NCBI GenBank assembly: GCA_035533095.1
Contig: DATLUM010000100.1
Coordinates: forward strand, 1-52,912
DNA: 52,912 bases
Source: Acidimicrobiales bacterium
GTDB taxonomy: Bacteria > Actinomycetota > Acidimicrobiia > Acidimicrobiales > Palsa-688
Direction of reading: 5' to 3'
Below, piece by piece: positions 15,278-24,074 of the stretch (the stretch's first letter is position 1; every line of letters starts with the position of its first letter). The position numbers and the translations under genes are program-made. Under the pieces are notes generated by a model, which worked only from the letters and a program-made list of their open reading frames with translations, made no database searches and was not told the origin of the DNA.

Positions 15278-16393
15278 CTAGTGGTGCGTCGCGGTGGTAG
15301 CTGAAGCATTGAGAGTGGCTCGTGCCCGTCGTGCTTTGGCGAGGATGGCTTCGGCAGTTTTGGTCCAGACGAAGGGTTTGGGGTCGTGGTTCCAGTGCTC
15401 GGCCCAGGTCTCGATGGCTTCGATTAGAGAGTCAACGGAGTTGAACACGCCGCGCTCGAGGCGCCGCTTGGTGAGGATTGAGAACCAGCCCTCTACGAGG
15501 TTGAGCCAGCTCGAGCTTGTCGGTGTGAAATGAAGATGCCAACGGGCTCGGCGGGGATGGGCGAGCCACTCGGCGACCGGTGGTGCTTTGTGAGCCGACA
15601 GGTTGTCCAACACGACGTGGATCTCCAAGTCCTTGGGGACATGCAGGTCGATCAACTTGAAGAAGGCCAGGACGTCCTTGGCTGTATGGCGTTTGCGGGT
15701 GTCGTAGAGGACCTCTCCGGTGGCCACGTTCATCGCTGCGAACAAGTCCGTGGTGCCATTGCGCTTGTAGTCGTGGGTCATCGTGCCCGCCCGGCCTCGC
15801 TTCATCGGCAGCGACGGTTGGGTTCGATCCAGTGCCTGCACCTGGGTTTTCTCGTCGAAGCTGAACACTGCCGCGCGCGCCGGGGGGTCCAGGTACAACC
15901 CGACGACATCGACCAGTTTGGTCTCGAAGTCAGGGTCATTGGAGACCTTGAAGCTGTCGACCCTCCACGGCTTGAGGTCATGCTTTTGCCAGATACGAGC
16001 GACCGTGTCCTTGCCGATCCCGTGACGATCAGCCATCAAGCGAGTGGTCCAATGCGTGGACTCGTCATCGGGACGCACGTGCAAGGTGTCATGCACCACC
16101 GCGTCTTCCACCTCCGCTGCCACCCACGAACGCCGACCGCGGCCTTCGGCGATCCTGCCAACACCTGCAACGCCCTCGGTCTCGAAACGACGCCTCCAAG
16201 ACCGCACCGAGTTCGAGGCCACCTTGACCCGCCGGGCCGTCTCATAGACCGATACGCCATCAGCGGCCAACAGCAACGCCTTCGCCTGAGTCACAGTCCT
16301 ATACGGAAGCGACGACGAGCGGGCCATTCGCTGTAACTCCTCCCGCTGCTCGGAGGAAACCACGAGAGGACGCGCTGCCAGCACCGATACCAT
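15278..16393 (-). CDS. IS630-family DDE transposase
   Basis: A 371-residue transposase with two N-terminal helix-turn-helix regions (QAKALLLAADGVSVYETARR, STHWTTRLMADRHGIGKDTV) and a DDE catalytic domain: Asp in FSFDEKTQVQA, Asp in HVVLDNLSAHK, and Glu in SSSWLNLVEGWF. The gene is uninterrupted. The reading frame leaves the element: the last His codon ends at the IS tip, and the TAG stop uses the flanking TA duplication plus one chromosomal base. Confidence 0.95.
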   Translation of the reverse strand: MVSVLAARPLVVSSEQREELQRMARSSSLPYRTVTQAKALLLAADGVSVYETARRVKVASNSVRSWRRRFETEGVAGVGRIAEGRGRRSWVAAEVEDAVVHDTLHVRPDDESTHWTTRLMADRHGIGKDTVARIWQKHDLKPWRVDSFKVSNDPDFETKLVDVVGLYLDPPARAAVFSFDEKTQVQALDRTQPSLPMKRGRAGTMTHDYKRNGTTDLFAAMNVATGEVLYDTRKRHTAKDVLAFFKLIDLHVPKDLEIHVVLDNLSAHKAPPVAEWLAHPRRARWHLHFTPTSSSWLNLVEGWFSILTKRRLERGVFNSVDSLIEAIETWAEHWNHDPKPFVWTKTAEAILAKARRARATLNASATTATHH

Positions 16394-16435
16394 GCTGACA
16401 GCCTAGACACCTCAGCTATATCAGCGACGGACCAC
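15281..16435 (-). mobile_element. IS630-family insertion sequence (1155 bp)
   Basis: Terminal inverted repeats GTGGTGCGTCGC (15281-15292) and, read inward from the other end, GTGGTCCGTCGC (16435-16424) differ at one base. Both ends are flanked by TA (15279-15280 and 16436-16437), the target duplication typical of IS630. The single transposase gene is intact, so the copy looks recent and possibly active. It sits between the candidate ncRNA terminator and the 3' end of the large repeat-protein gene. Confidence 0.93.
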
Positions 16436-16468
16436 TAGGGACCCGAATTGCTGGAAATGTTGGCGCAG

Positions 16469-19400
16469 CTATGCGCCTGCGGAGGTCGCTATCGCGACGA
16501 CGGGCTGGTTCAGCGGGTGATTGCCTTCGTCGCCGTAGAAGGGCGCGTCCCCGAAGTTGAAGACGCTGCCATTCGACGCGGTCAACCAGTAGCCGCCAGT
16601 TGCGGGGTCTACCGCCATTCCGACTATGGGAGCGAATGTCTCCCCCGCCGCGGAACCCTGAAAGATCGCTCCGGGTCCGAAGTTGAATATGCCCCCGTCC
16701 CGAGCGACCATGTAGTAGCCACCCTCGGGAGTCTCAGCCATACCGACGACAGGCTGGTTGAGTTGCGTTCCTCCTTCGGACCCGTAGAACGTTGCGCCTG
16801 GGCCGAAGTTGAAGATGCCGCCGTCGGAAGCAACGAGGTAGTAGCCACCTTGGGGTGTGGCCGCCATCCCCACGATTGGCTTGTTGAGGTGGGTGCCGCC
16901 TTCGGAGCCCCAGAACGGAGCCCCGAAGTTGAAAATGCCGCCGTCGGAGGCGACCAGCCAGTAGCCACCGGTCACGGGATCGACGGCCATTCCAACCACC
17001 GGGGCGTTGAGTCGCATGCTACCCGTCGACCCGTAGAAGGGGGCGCCGCCGAAGGTGAACACGCCGCCGTCCGAGGCGACCATGTAGTAGCCGCCGTTAG
17101 CCGCGTCCGACATGCCGACAATCGGCTTGTTCAGGTGTGCCCCGCCTTCGGAACCTTCATAGGGCGCGCCGCCGTGGGTGAATAGCCCGCCGTCGGAGGC
17201 GACCAGCCAGTAGCCGCTCTGCACGACCTCCACGTCGAACACTGTTCCGGGGAGTCCGGTTGCGGACACCGAGATTTGGAACCCGCCGCCGGTCGAGCCC
17301 GCAACCAACTCGGATGCGACCGCGTAACCGGACGAGTCGGTGGTGGAGACGCACTGGGTCTGGGTGGAGCCGGCCCCGCTGCATCCCGAGAAGGCTGCCC
17401 CACCCATAGTGTCGGGCGCCGCGAAGGTCACGGGGATTCCGGCGACCCCGTTGCCGTACGCATCAGTGACCTGCGCGATGAGCGGGCTCGCGAAGGGGTT
17501 GTAGACAAGGGCGCTCTGGCCGTCGCCCAGCACCGCCTGCATAGCCACGGCCGGGCCTGGCGTGATGGCGAAGGTATTGCTCGATACCGGAGCCGTATCC
17601 ACGCTCGTCGACTCGGCGAATGTGTAGCTGCCGTTCGCCAGTGTGGGATTGGTGACGCCGGTTGTGTTGACCGTGACCGTGTCGACACCCGCGATCGTCG
17701 ATCCTGCGAGCCCGATCGTCACCGAGTTGCCGGACGGGGAAACGGATACGGTGTTCACGGTTGCTTTGTGCCCGTTCGTGACGCTGATCGCGTAGGCCCC
17801 TGTCCCCGTCGGGAAGCCGGTGCCTGAAGGGCCGGCGAGGTTGACCGAGCAGGTCGGCTGGCAGGCCCCGTTCGAACTGGTCGAGAACGAAATCGAATAG
17901 CTCGCCGTCGCTCCCGCCAGCGAGGTGGACGGGACGACCGCGCCACCGGTCAGGGAGACCACGTTCTGCAGGTGGAAGCTTGTCGAGACGCCGGAGACCG
18001 AGGCGGACACGAGATAGCTCCCGGGTGTCGAGTTGGCGGTGAGAGGCACGGATGCAGCTGTTCCGTCAGTACCGGTCGTCTCGGTATCAGACGTCTGGCC
18101 CGATGAGAAGGTGGCCGATGCGCCGCTCGCAGGCGCTGTGAACGTGACCGAGGCGTTGGGGATGGCGTTGCCGCCCTGGTCTGTTAGCCGGATGTCGAGG
18201 GTCTGCGGGAAGGTCTGGTTGATCGCCGCTGTCTGGGGAGTGCCCGAGACGACCGTGAGTAGCGCCACTGCGCCCACGACGATTGGGTAGGCGGGGCTCG
18301 CCGCCACCCCGTCCTCGCTCGTCGACTCGTAGATCGAATATGAGCTGGAGACGACCGTCGGATTGGTCACTCCCTGGACAGTCACCGTGACGAGAGTCGA
18401 TGCGGGGACCGCGGACCCGAGTGTCAGCACAGCCTCTGAAGGTGCCGGCAGGTCCACGGCCGAGGGCGAGACCGACGTGGCACCGGACCCGACACTGTAG
18501 CTGGACGCCCCGGTCGGAAGGATGGTCCCGGTTGGCATGTCCAAGGTGATGGTCTGGCCCGACACCAGTGCGCCCGTCGACGACGTGGTGAACGGAACTG
18601 AGTAGATGACATTCTGCGCGCCCTCGACCGAAGAAGGATCGAGGGTCACGGTGCCCGGTTGGACCGTATTGGACGTATTCAGTAGTGGGAATGTCGCGCT
18701 GTACGTGATATTGGACGTCGTCACCGACGCCGTGACGTCGTACCCGCCCGCGGTGGCATTGGCCGTCGGCGGATCACCTGCGGCGATGCCGTCCGACCCA
18801 GTCGGGACCGTCTCGGAACTACTGCCGCCGCTGAACGTCGCCGTGGCACACGAGCTTCCGCCGGAGCAGGTCGGGGCCGAGAACACCACATCGATGCCCG
18901 CGCCTTCGGCATTGCCGTACCCGTCGCGGAGGATCACCACGAGAGGGTCGTGGAAGGTGGTCCCTACCTGCGCTGTCTGGTTGGCTCCTGATACCACCGA
19001 GACACTGGCCACGGCCGCCGGGGTGATCGAGTAGACGTTGGTGGTCGGCACGGCAGAGGTGTCAGCCGAGGTGCTCTCGAGAACGGAATTGCCCGTGGAA
19101 GTCGCGGTCGGGTTCTTGACCCCGGCGATCTGCGCCGTGACCGACGCTCCAGCGCCCACGGTTGAGACGCCAAGGGTGACCTTGACGGAGGATCCGCTCG
19201 GCGTCGCGCTGGTTACTACCACGGGGCCACTGCTCGCGCTCACTGTGTAGTTGCCGCAGGACACGCTGCAACTCGGAAACACCGTCCCCGCCGGGGCCGA
19301 GAATGTGATGGTGGACCCGAGTGAGAGACCGCCCGTAGCCGACGTGTGGAACGTAAGCGTGTAGTCCGTGGTGTTGCCGGCGGTAGTGTCGCCGGGCTTC

Positions 19401-19579
19401 ACGGTTCCCGGCGTCACAGAGGTGGCCGCGCCGGCCGCCGGAGCGGCCATGACCGCACTCGGGAGCCCGATGAGGACAAGGCCGGTTGCAGCCGACCTCG
19501 CGATTCGCATGAACCGAGCCACCCTTGGGATACCGCCCCTGATCATGCGAGCGCTATTCGCCGCGGGCACGGACGTCAC
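16469..19579 (-). CDS. Large secreted protein: tandem Ig-like domains plus six GYWLVASDGG repeats
   Basis: A 1036-residue exported protein. The most likely signal peptide begins at one of several starts (GTG 19579, ATG 19546 or ATG 19510) and includes SAATGLVLIGLPSAVMAAPA. Residues ~55-785 hold three copies of a two-domain unit: a domain starting near VxPGTV and ending in Y(S/T)(F/I)(Y/A)ESTSxD, then a Big_1/invasin-like domain with VVSGxxQTAxxxxxFxxPL. The C-terminal ~250 residues are six ~42-residue repeats (GGYWLVASDGGIFNFG, then a GSEGG segment, LNxPIVGMA). This architecture suggests a cell-surface adhesin or cell-wall protein. The IS lies 33 bp beyond its stop. Confidence 0.85.
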   Translation of the reverse strand: MTSVPAANSARMIRGGIPRVARFMRIARSAATGLVLIGLPSAVMAAPAAGAATSVTPGTVKPGDTTAGNTTDYTLTFHTSATGGLSLGSTITFSAPAGTVFPSCSVSCGNYTVSASSGPVVVTSATPSGSSVKVTLGVSTVGAGASVTAQIAGVKNPTATSTGNSVLESTSADTSAVPTTNVYSITPAAVASVSVVSGANQTAQVGTTFHDPLVVILRDGYGNAEGAGIDVVFSAPTCSGGSSCATATFSGGSSSETVPTGSDGIAAGDPPTANATAGGYDVTASVTTSNITYSATFPLLNTSNTVQPGTVTLDPSSVEGAQNVIYSVPFTTSSTGALVSGQTITLDMPTGTILPTGASSYSVGSGATSVSPSAVDLPAPSEAVLTLGSAVPASTLVTVTVQGVTNPTVVSSSYSIYESTSEDGVAASPAYPIVVGAVALLTVVSGTPQTAAINQTFPQTLDIRLTDQGGNAIPNASVTFTAPASGASATFSSGQTSDTETTGTDGTAASVPLTANSTPGSYLVSASVSGVSTSFHLQNVVSLTGGAVVPSTSLAGATASYSISFSTSSNGACQPTCSVNLAGPSGTGFPTGTGAYAISVTNGHKATVNTVSVSPSGNSVTIGLAGSTIAGVDTVTVNTTGVTNPTLANGSYTFAESTSVDTAPVSSNTFAITPGPAVAMQAVLGDGQSALVYNPFASPLIAQVTDAYGNGVAGIPVTFAAPDTMGGAAFSGCSGAGSTQTQCVSTTDSSGYAVASELVAGSTGGGFQISVSATGLPGTVFDVEVVQSGYWLVASDGGLFTHGGAPYEGSEGGAHLNKPIVGMSDAANGGYYMVASDGGVFTFGGAPFYGSTGSMRLNAPVVGMAVDPVTGGYWLVASDGGIFNFGAPFWGSEGGTHLNKPIVGMAATPQGGYYLVASDGGIFNFGPGATFYGSEGGTQLNQPVVGMAETPEGGYYMVARDGGIFNFGPGAIFQGSAAGETFAPIVGMAVDPATGGYWLTASNGSVFNFGDAPFYGDEGNHPLNQPVVAIATSAGA

Positions 19580-19677
19580 CTTCTGACCTGATCCGTTGAC
19601 GCAGCCTCCGATAGCCTACGGATCAGACGAACCCGGGCAATTGCGAAGTGACGGCTGATGGAGACATCCGACCGCGA

Positions 19678-20856
19678 TCAGGTCACGCCGGCGTCGGAGA
19701 GCTCGCTGATCTGCTCCCAGGTGTAGCCGACCTCGAGGAGCACTTCCTCGGTGTGCTGGCCGAGCTCGGGCGTCTCGGCAACCGCCCGCGCTGGTGTCTC
19801 GCTGAAGCGAACCGGCGACCCTGGAACGATCGACTCGCCCTGGCTGCCTTCCGCTCTCACGAGATAGCCGTTCTCCCACACGCCGGGGTCGGCCACCACC
19901 TGCGAGTGATCGCGCACCGGTGCGTGACGCATACCCGCGGCAGCGAGGCGTTGGCACCACTCTGAGGTCGTCCGCTCGCAGAAAGCTTCGTCGAGGAGAG
20001 GGAACAGCCTCGCCTTGTCCTGCTCGGAGTAGAGCGGCTGAGGGAACTGCTCGGCCAGGTCCGGCCGGCCGACCAACCGGTAGAACTCCTCTCGGACGGA
20101 CCCGACGATCCCGACTACCGCGATCCAGCCGTCCGCCGTCTTGAAGATGCCGTAGAGCCCCGGTATCAGGGGATGGCCGCCGTTGGACGGCCCGGCAACA
20201 GACCCGGTCATCAGGAAGGCCGTGTACTCGCTCGCCTGCGCCCATATCTGCCCACCGAGGAGCGAGACGTCGACCCGCTGACCCCTGCCGGTACGGGTGC
20301 GGGCGAGAAGCGCGGCGAGTATGCCCCCAACCATGTTCTGGCACGCGATGTGGTCGGCGATAGTGGCCCCGATCGGCGAGGGGTCGCCGTCGGCGCGCCC
20401 GATCGTGCTGATGATCCCGCCGGCTGCCTGACCGCTGAGATCCGCTCCTTCCCGCGTGGCGTCGGGTCCTACAGGGCCAAAGGACGACCCCGTGGCGTAG
20501 ACCACGCTGGGATTCCTGGCGGACACGTCCTCGTAGCCGAGCCCCCAGGCCTCCATCGTTCCCGGCTTGAAGTTGGTGATGACCACATCGGCCGTGTCTG
20601 CAATCCGGAGGAAGGCGTCCCTACCCGCGGGGGATCGCATGTCGAGCGTTACGCTGCGCTTCCCGCGGTTGCAGGCGGTGAAGTACGCCGAGCGCGTGTC
20701 TCCTTGTGCCACTGGCAGCCAGCGACTCTGGTCTCCGAAACCGGGCAGCTCGACCTTGATCACCTCGGCACCCCAGTCGTGCAGCATCGCGGCGGCCTGC
20801 GGACCCTGCACCAGGAGTCCCGCTTCCACGACGCGAAGCCCGTCGAGCGCGCCCAT
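19678..20856 (-). CDS. CaiB/BaiF family III CoA-transferase
   Basis: A 392-residue enzyme starting at ATG 20856 (MGALDGLRVVE). Family III CoA-transferases move CoA between acids through an Asp-linked intermediate; the likely nucleophile is D139 in REGADLSGQAAGG. Other family features are DWGAEVIKVELPG near the N-terminus, ACNRGKRSVTLDM, and GRGQRVDVSLL. Length is normal. The substrate cannot be read from sequence; fatty, aromatic or terpenoid acyl-CoAs are all possible. It is preceded by a 19-codon ORF with a much stronger ribosome-binding site. Confidence 0.9.
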   Translation of the reverse strand: MGALDGLRVVEAGLLVQGPQAAAMLHDWGAEVIKVELPGFGDQSRWLPVAQGDTRSAYFTACNRGKRSVTLDMRSPAGRDAFLRIADTADVVITNFKPGTMEAWGLGYEDVSARNPSVVYATGSSFGPVGPDATREGADLSGQAAGGIISTIGRADGDPSPIGATIADHIACQNMVGGILAALLARTRTGRGQRVDVSLLGGQIWAQASEYTAFLMTGSVAGPSNGGHPLIPGLYGIFKTADGWIAVVGIVGSVREEFYRLVGRPDLAEQFPQPLYSEQDKARLFPLLDEAFCERTTSEWCQRLAAAGMRHAPVRDHSQVVADPGVWENGYLVRAEGSQGESIVPGSPVRFSETPARAVAETPELGQHTEEVLLEVGYTWEQISELSDAGVT

Positions 20857-20869
20857 CGGACCGCGCAGC

Positions 20870-20929
20870 TCAGAACAGCAGCCGCTCGTGCGCGGCGCGC
20901 TCCTTAAGCAACTCGTCACGGTGGTTCAT
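20870..20929 (-). CDS. Candidate 19-aa leader peptide upstream of the CoA-transferase
   Basis: ATG 20929 is preceded by an excellent GGGAGGA site four bases upstream and reads MNHRDELLKERAAHERLLF before TGA, 13 bases before the CoA-transferase ATG. The enzyme gene itself has only a weak site. This suggests translational coupling or a regulatory leader. It is too short to assign a function. Confidence 0.4.
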   Translation of the reverse strand: MNHRDELLKERAAHERLLF

Positions 20930-21009
20930 CCGGTTCCTCCCTTCCGCGTCGATGCCGCGGCCTCGTTGCGGATCATAGGCCGAGCCTGGCGCTGTCCCTC
21001 GGGCGGAGG

Positions 21010-21504
21010 TTAGTGACCGTCGCCCTGCTGCTGGTCCTTGCAGTTGGCGTCTGACCACTGTTGCAGCTGTCGGAAGACGTAACCCATGTCGTCGAGGGAC
21101 TTCCTGACCGACGACGGGACCCTGTCCGCGTCGAGCTCGTCCTGGGTCGCCCCGGTGCTCGCCCACGTCGCCATGGTCTTGAGGTCGGCGGCCAGGCGCA
21201 CAACCAACTGACGAACGCCTGGCCCTTGCGGAGCTCCTTCTCGCAGCAGCGCAGCCGCCTTGGCAGCCGACCGGGCGAGATCCGTCCGGACGGCTCCGAG
21301 GGTCTTGTCGAGGCCCACCGCCTGCGCGGTGGAGTTGAGGTCGGCCAGGTTGGTGCAGAAGTCGTTCGCGGTGACCGTTGGCAAGTCTTCGGCTGCCACC
21401 GAATGCGCGCCGCTGGGCGGCAGCGACGTGGAGCCGCGCCCGCACCCTCCACCTAGCAGGGGTATCACGACCATCGCCAGCGCGGCAGTACGGCGCAACG
21501 ACAC
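21010..21504 (-). CDS. Putative lipoprotein, helical
   Basis: A 164-residue protein with a signal sequence and lipobox (MVVIPLLGGGC), so lipid-anchored at about Cys21. The mature region is largely helical with two conserved-looking Cys (NDFCTNLADL and DANCKDQ) and resembles many orphan actinobacterial lipoproteins. The Gln/Asp/His C-terminus (QQQGDGH) may bind metal, but this is speculative. Confidence 0.65.
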   Translation of the reverse strand: MSLRRTAALAMVVIPLLGGGCGRGSTSLPPSGAHSVAAEDLPTVTANDFCTNLADLNSTAQAVGLDKTLGAVRTDLARSAAKAAALLREGAPQGPGVRQLVVRLAADLKTMATWASTGATQDELDADRVPSSVRKSLDDMGYVFRQLQQWSDANCKDQQQGDGH

Positions 21505-21578
21505 GACGCTTTGGTTCGACGCCCCCCGGCCGAGTCCTGTCGCAGCGCCGGCTCGCCTACGCTGGTTACCCGGTCCTC

Positions 21579-21652
21579 GGGGACGTAGCTCAGTTGGCTA
21601 GAGCACCTGCTTTGCAAGCAGGGGGTCGTCGGTTCGAATCCGATCGTCTCCA
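21579..21652 (+). tRNA. tRNA-Ala(UGC)
   Basis: A cloverleaf with acceptor GGGGACG/CGTCTCC that includes the G3-U70 wobble identity pair of tRNA-Ala. The anticodon stem CCTGC/GCAGG encloses TTTGCAA (anticodon TGC), and the T-arm is GGTTCGAATCC. CCA is not encoded. The 3' part from 21,605 is duplicated at 30,747, so this copy is the reconstituted tRNA at attL. Confidence 0.97.
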
Positions 21653-21653
21653 C
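21605..21653 (+). repeat. attL core (49-bp direct repeat, copy 1)
   Basis: Runs from the 5' anticodon stem to one base beyond the discriminator of tRNA-Ala. It is identical to 30747-30795, and the flanks diverge immediately (C/A before, T/C after). Confidence 0.95.
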
Positions 21654-21696
21654 TCCGAAAACATTTAGCTCTAGCTGGGGTTTCCCCTGCCTAGGG

Positions 21697-21746
21697 GGCT
21701 GTGGATAAATGTCGGTGCTCTCCTGGCGTGCGCGATTCGTGCGCGA
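21697..21746 (+). repeat. Left-end arm motifs: TGTGGATAA and two CGTGCGCGA
   Basis: GGCTGTGGATAAATG (from 21697) contains TGTGGATAA, the complement of a perfect DnaA-box sequence. CGTGCGCGATTCGTGCGCGA follows at 21727-21746. Both motifs recur in the same orientation just inside attR. They are candidate integrase or Xis arm sites. Confidence 0.65.
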
Positions 21747-21793
21747 ACGAAAACGCTCAGGGCTCGTCGCGGTGGCCCTTATGGTTGGATTCC

Positions 21794-22333
21794 GTGTGGG
21801 CGTTCACCGACGAAAGCGAGCGGTCGGGCGTCATGCTGCTCGCCGTGGTGATCCTCGATCCGGGGGAGGTCGAAGGTGCCCGCAAGGTGTTACGGAGACT
21901 CTTGCTCCCAGGCCAGCGTCGGGTTCATACGGCCAAGGAGTCGCCGCGGCGACGCCGGGCGGTCCTGGGCACTGTCGCACGGATCGACGGACTTTCCGCA
22001 GCCGTCCTGCGCTACCGGCGGCCCGCGGGAGTCGGCCGCGTATCGGCGCGCCGGCTGCTCTTGCAAGCGGCGTGCGGCCTCGCGGTGGGTTCTGGCGTCA
22101 CTTCTTGGGTACTCGACGACCAGGACGAATCACAACGGTTACGCGATCGTGCGGCCAGCGCTCAGGCGCTCGCTGGCGTCGACAGACATCTACACCCGGT
22201 TTACGACCATCACAGCGCGCCGGCGGAGCCCTTGTTGTGGGCCGCGGACGCGGTGTGCTGGGCGGTCGGCGCCGGCGCGGAATGGCAGGCACGCATCGCC
22301 GGGATCCTTACTGTCCGTGATCTTCGGCCCTGA
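21794..22333 (+). CDS. DUF3800-like (RNase H-fold) protein
   Basis: A 179-residue protein read from GTG 21794; an upstream in-frame start at 21701 is possible but gives an unprotein-like N-terminus. It begins WAFTDESERSG, like the DES/G strand of DUF3800 proteins, and near the end has PLLWAADAVCWAVG, matching the family's Q/AADxxA helix. A conserved-looking Asp pair (VLDDQDES) lies between. DUF3800 proteins have an RNase H-like fold, unknown function, and often occur on mobile elements. The gene sits directly inside attL. Confidence 0.6.
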   Translation: MWAFTDESERSGVMLLAVVILDPGEVEGARKVLRRLLLPGQRRVHTAKESPRRRRAVLGTVARIDGLSAAVLRYRRPAGVGRVSARRLLLQAACGLAVGSGVTSWVLDDQDESQRLRDRAASAQALAGVDRHLHPVYDHHSAPAEPLLWAADAVCWAVGAGAEWQARIAGILTVRDLRP

Positions 22334-22412
22334 CGCGCAACACCCGGCTACTCACCGTCCGGAGAGCACGCCGGGTGCACTTCCCGCCGCTACTGCAGCG
22401 AGCACTACCAGG

Positions 22413-23546
22413 TTACCTGCCAGTGCCGGACCTGCGCTCGTCGATATGGATGACCTCCGCCTGCATGTGGAGCTCCGAGAGCGCTGCGGCGAGAACCCTG
22501 TCACGATCCTCCGTGGCGTGCTGGTAGATGAGGGCAGCTCGCGGACTGGCATGACCGGCCCGGCGCATGAGTTCTGCCAGCGTGGCGCCGGTGGCAGCCG
22601 TCCAGGTCAGACCGGAGTGCCGGAGGTCGTGGAAATGAAGTGCGATACCCACCGCCTTCGTAGCCGGCTTCCAGACCCGTCTGGTGAAGTTGCTTCGGCG
22701 GAGGTACCCCTTTCCATCCGGTGCAGGGAAGACGAGCGCGTCCGAACCCGGACCGACGTACTTGGCGAGGTGCTCCGTCACCTCAGGGAGAACGTGCGGC
22801 GGGACTGTCACTGTCCGCTGGCCAGCCTTCGTCTTCGGGGGTCCGAGTTGGCGCAGGCCGTTAGCTGTCTCGGTGAGCGTCTCGTTCACCTCGACAACGC
22901 CATGGATCGGGTCGATCCGCCGACGCGTCAGCGCCGCCAGCTCCCCAAATCTCAGCGAGCACCAAGCGGCCAGCAGCACCATCGTCCGGTACTGAGGGGT
23001 AACGGCGTCGGCAAGAGCCTCGACCTCGGCGATGGTAGCGACAGGTCGCTCTGCCGCGTGTTCAGCAGCTGCGCCCTTGATCTGACACGGGTTGGCGAGA
23101 ATCCTGCGGTCTTCGACTGCCGAGCCGAAGATCGTCTTGAGCAGCCGGTAGGCCTTCGGGGCGATGGCGTTGTGCTCGTGATCCAGCTCGTCGTGCCACG
23201 CACGGATCCGGGCGACGGTCATGTCAGCCAGGTTCACATCACGAAACGTCGGCACCACATGATGATCCAGTAGGTACGAGTAGAGCTCGCGCGTGCGAGG
23301 TCGAAGGTTCGGGCGATGCTCTAGCCACGCTGTTGCGTAAACGCCGACGGTCTCTTTGCCCGCCGATGGCGCGATCCAGCCACCCTTGAGGATGTTGGCT
23401 TCCACGGTGCTCAGCCAGGCATACGCCTCCCCCTTGGTAGCGAACGTCTGGTCGGCGAGGTGGCGGTCCGCGAGGTGCCAGTAGCTGGCTTGGTAGCGGC
23501 CGGAGGGGAGTCGGCGTACTGAGCCGAAGTGGCGGCGGGCGGGCAT
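22413..23546 (-). CDS. int: Tyrosine integrase of the tRNA-Ala element
   Basis: A 377-residue phage-type integrase: arm-binding N-terminus (FGSVRRLPSGRYQASYW), core-binding domain, then catalytic Arg in CSLRFGELAAL, HFHDLRHSG, AGHASPR and the Tyr in LIYQHATEDRD. It starts at ATG 23546, points toward attL and is divergent from xis across a ~315-bp control region. The middle part (AYRLLKTIFGSAVEDRRI) closely resembles the integrase at 11,508, so the two elements share a module type. Confidence 0.93.
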   Translation of the reverse strand: MPARRHFGSVRRLPSGRYQASYWHLADRHLADQTFATKGEAYAWLSTVEANILKGGWIAPSAGKETVGVYATAWLEHRPNLRPRTRELYSYLLDHHVVPTFRDVNLADMTVARIRAWHDELDHEHNAIAPKAYRLLKTIFGSAVEDRRILANPCQIKGAAAEHAAERPVATIAEVEALADAVTPQYRTMVLLAAWCSLRFGELAALTRRRIDPIHGVVEVNETLTETANGLRQLGPPKTKAGQRTVTVPPHVLPEVTEHLAKYVGPGSDALVFPAPDGKGYLRRSNFTRRVWKPATKAVGIALHFHDLRHSGLTWTAATGATLAELMRRAGHASPRAALIYQHATEDRDRVLAAALSELHMQAEVIHIDERRSGTGR

Positions 23547-23861
23547 GTGAGCACCTCCAGGGCGTGTGGCGACACCGCGTTGGAGGAGGCTCTTTGGGCG
23601 TCCGCCGGCCGGGCAGAGCCTCGAGCCGGGCCGGGATCGGCCGCTAGTGCTGATCGTAGCCGGCGCGTGTGTCGGTGGGGGAACGTCGGCGCGTCCCGAC
23701 CTGGGTGATCCGGCCCGGAAATGACACTCGTCTGGATCTAGGTGAGGGAGGTCTTCTCACTGTGATCGCTCGCCCGATGGACAGCTGTGCTCCAGATGGC
23801 CCTTTACGAACACAGGCGGTCGGTATGTGACGTCTCGATGCCCATGGGGGTGGAGGTGTAG
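23547..23861. promoter_or_regulatory. Divergent int/xis control region
   Basis: About 315 bp without a gene between the integrase and xis starts. An imperfect palindrome GTGAGGGAGGTCTTCTCAC lies at 23742-23760, and GGAGGTGTAG precedes the xis ATG. A regulator-binding site is plausible; nothing else stands out. Confidence 0.4.
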
Positions 23862-24074
23862 ATGGCGCTTGAGGATCTGCCGGAGTTTCTGACTGTCGAG
23901 GAGGCGGCGGAGGTGTTGCGGATCAGTCGCACCTCGGCGTATTTGCTCACCCAGCGCTGGCGCTACACGCGTGGCCAGAGCGGGCTGCCGGTGCAACGAC
24001 TTGGCCGGCTGTTGAGGGTGCCGCGTCCCCAGGCGATCGAGCGGATGGCTGTCTCTCCTGGGGACGCGGCGTGA
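23862..24074 (+). CDS. xis: Excisionase-like HTH protein
   Basis: A 70-residue protein with an Xis/HTH_17 fold (LPEFLTVEEAAEVLRISRTS, then wing LGRLLRVPRPQAI). A good GGAGGTG site precedes ATG 23862. The stop overlaps the next gene start (GTGA), so the two are co-translated. Expected role: directionality factor for the divergent integrase. Confidence 0.85.
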   Translation: MALEDLPEFLTVEEAAEVLRISRTSAYLLTQRWRYTRGQSGLPVQRLGRLLRVPRPQAIERMAVSPGDAA

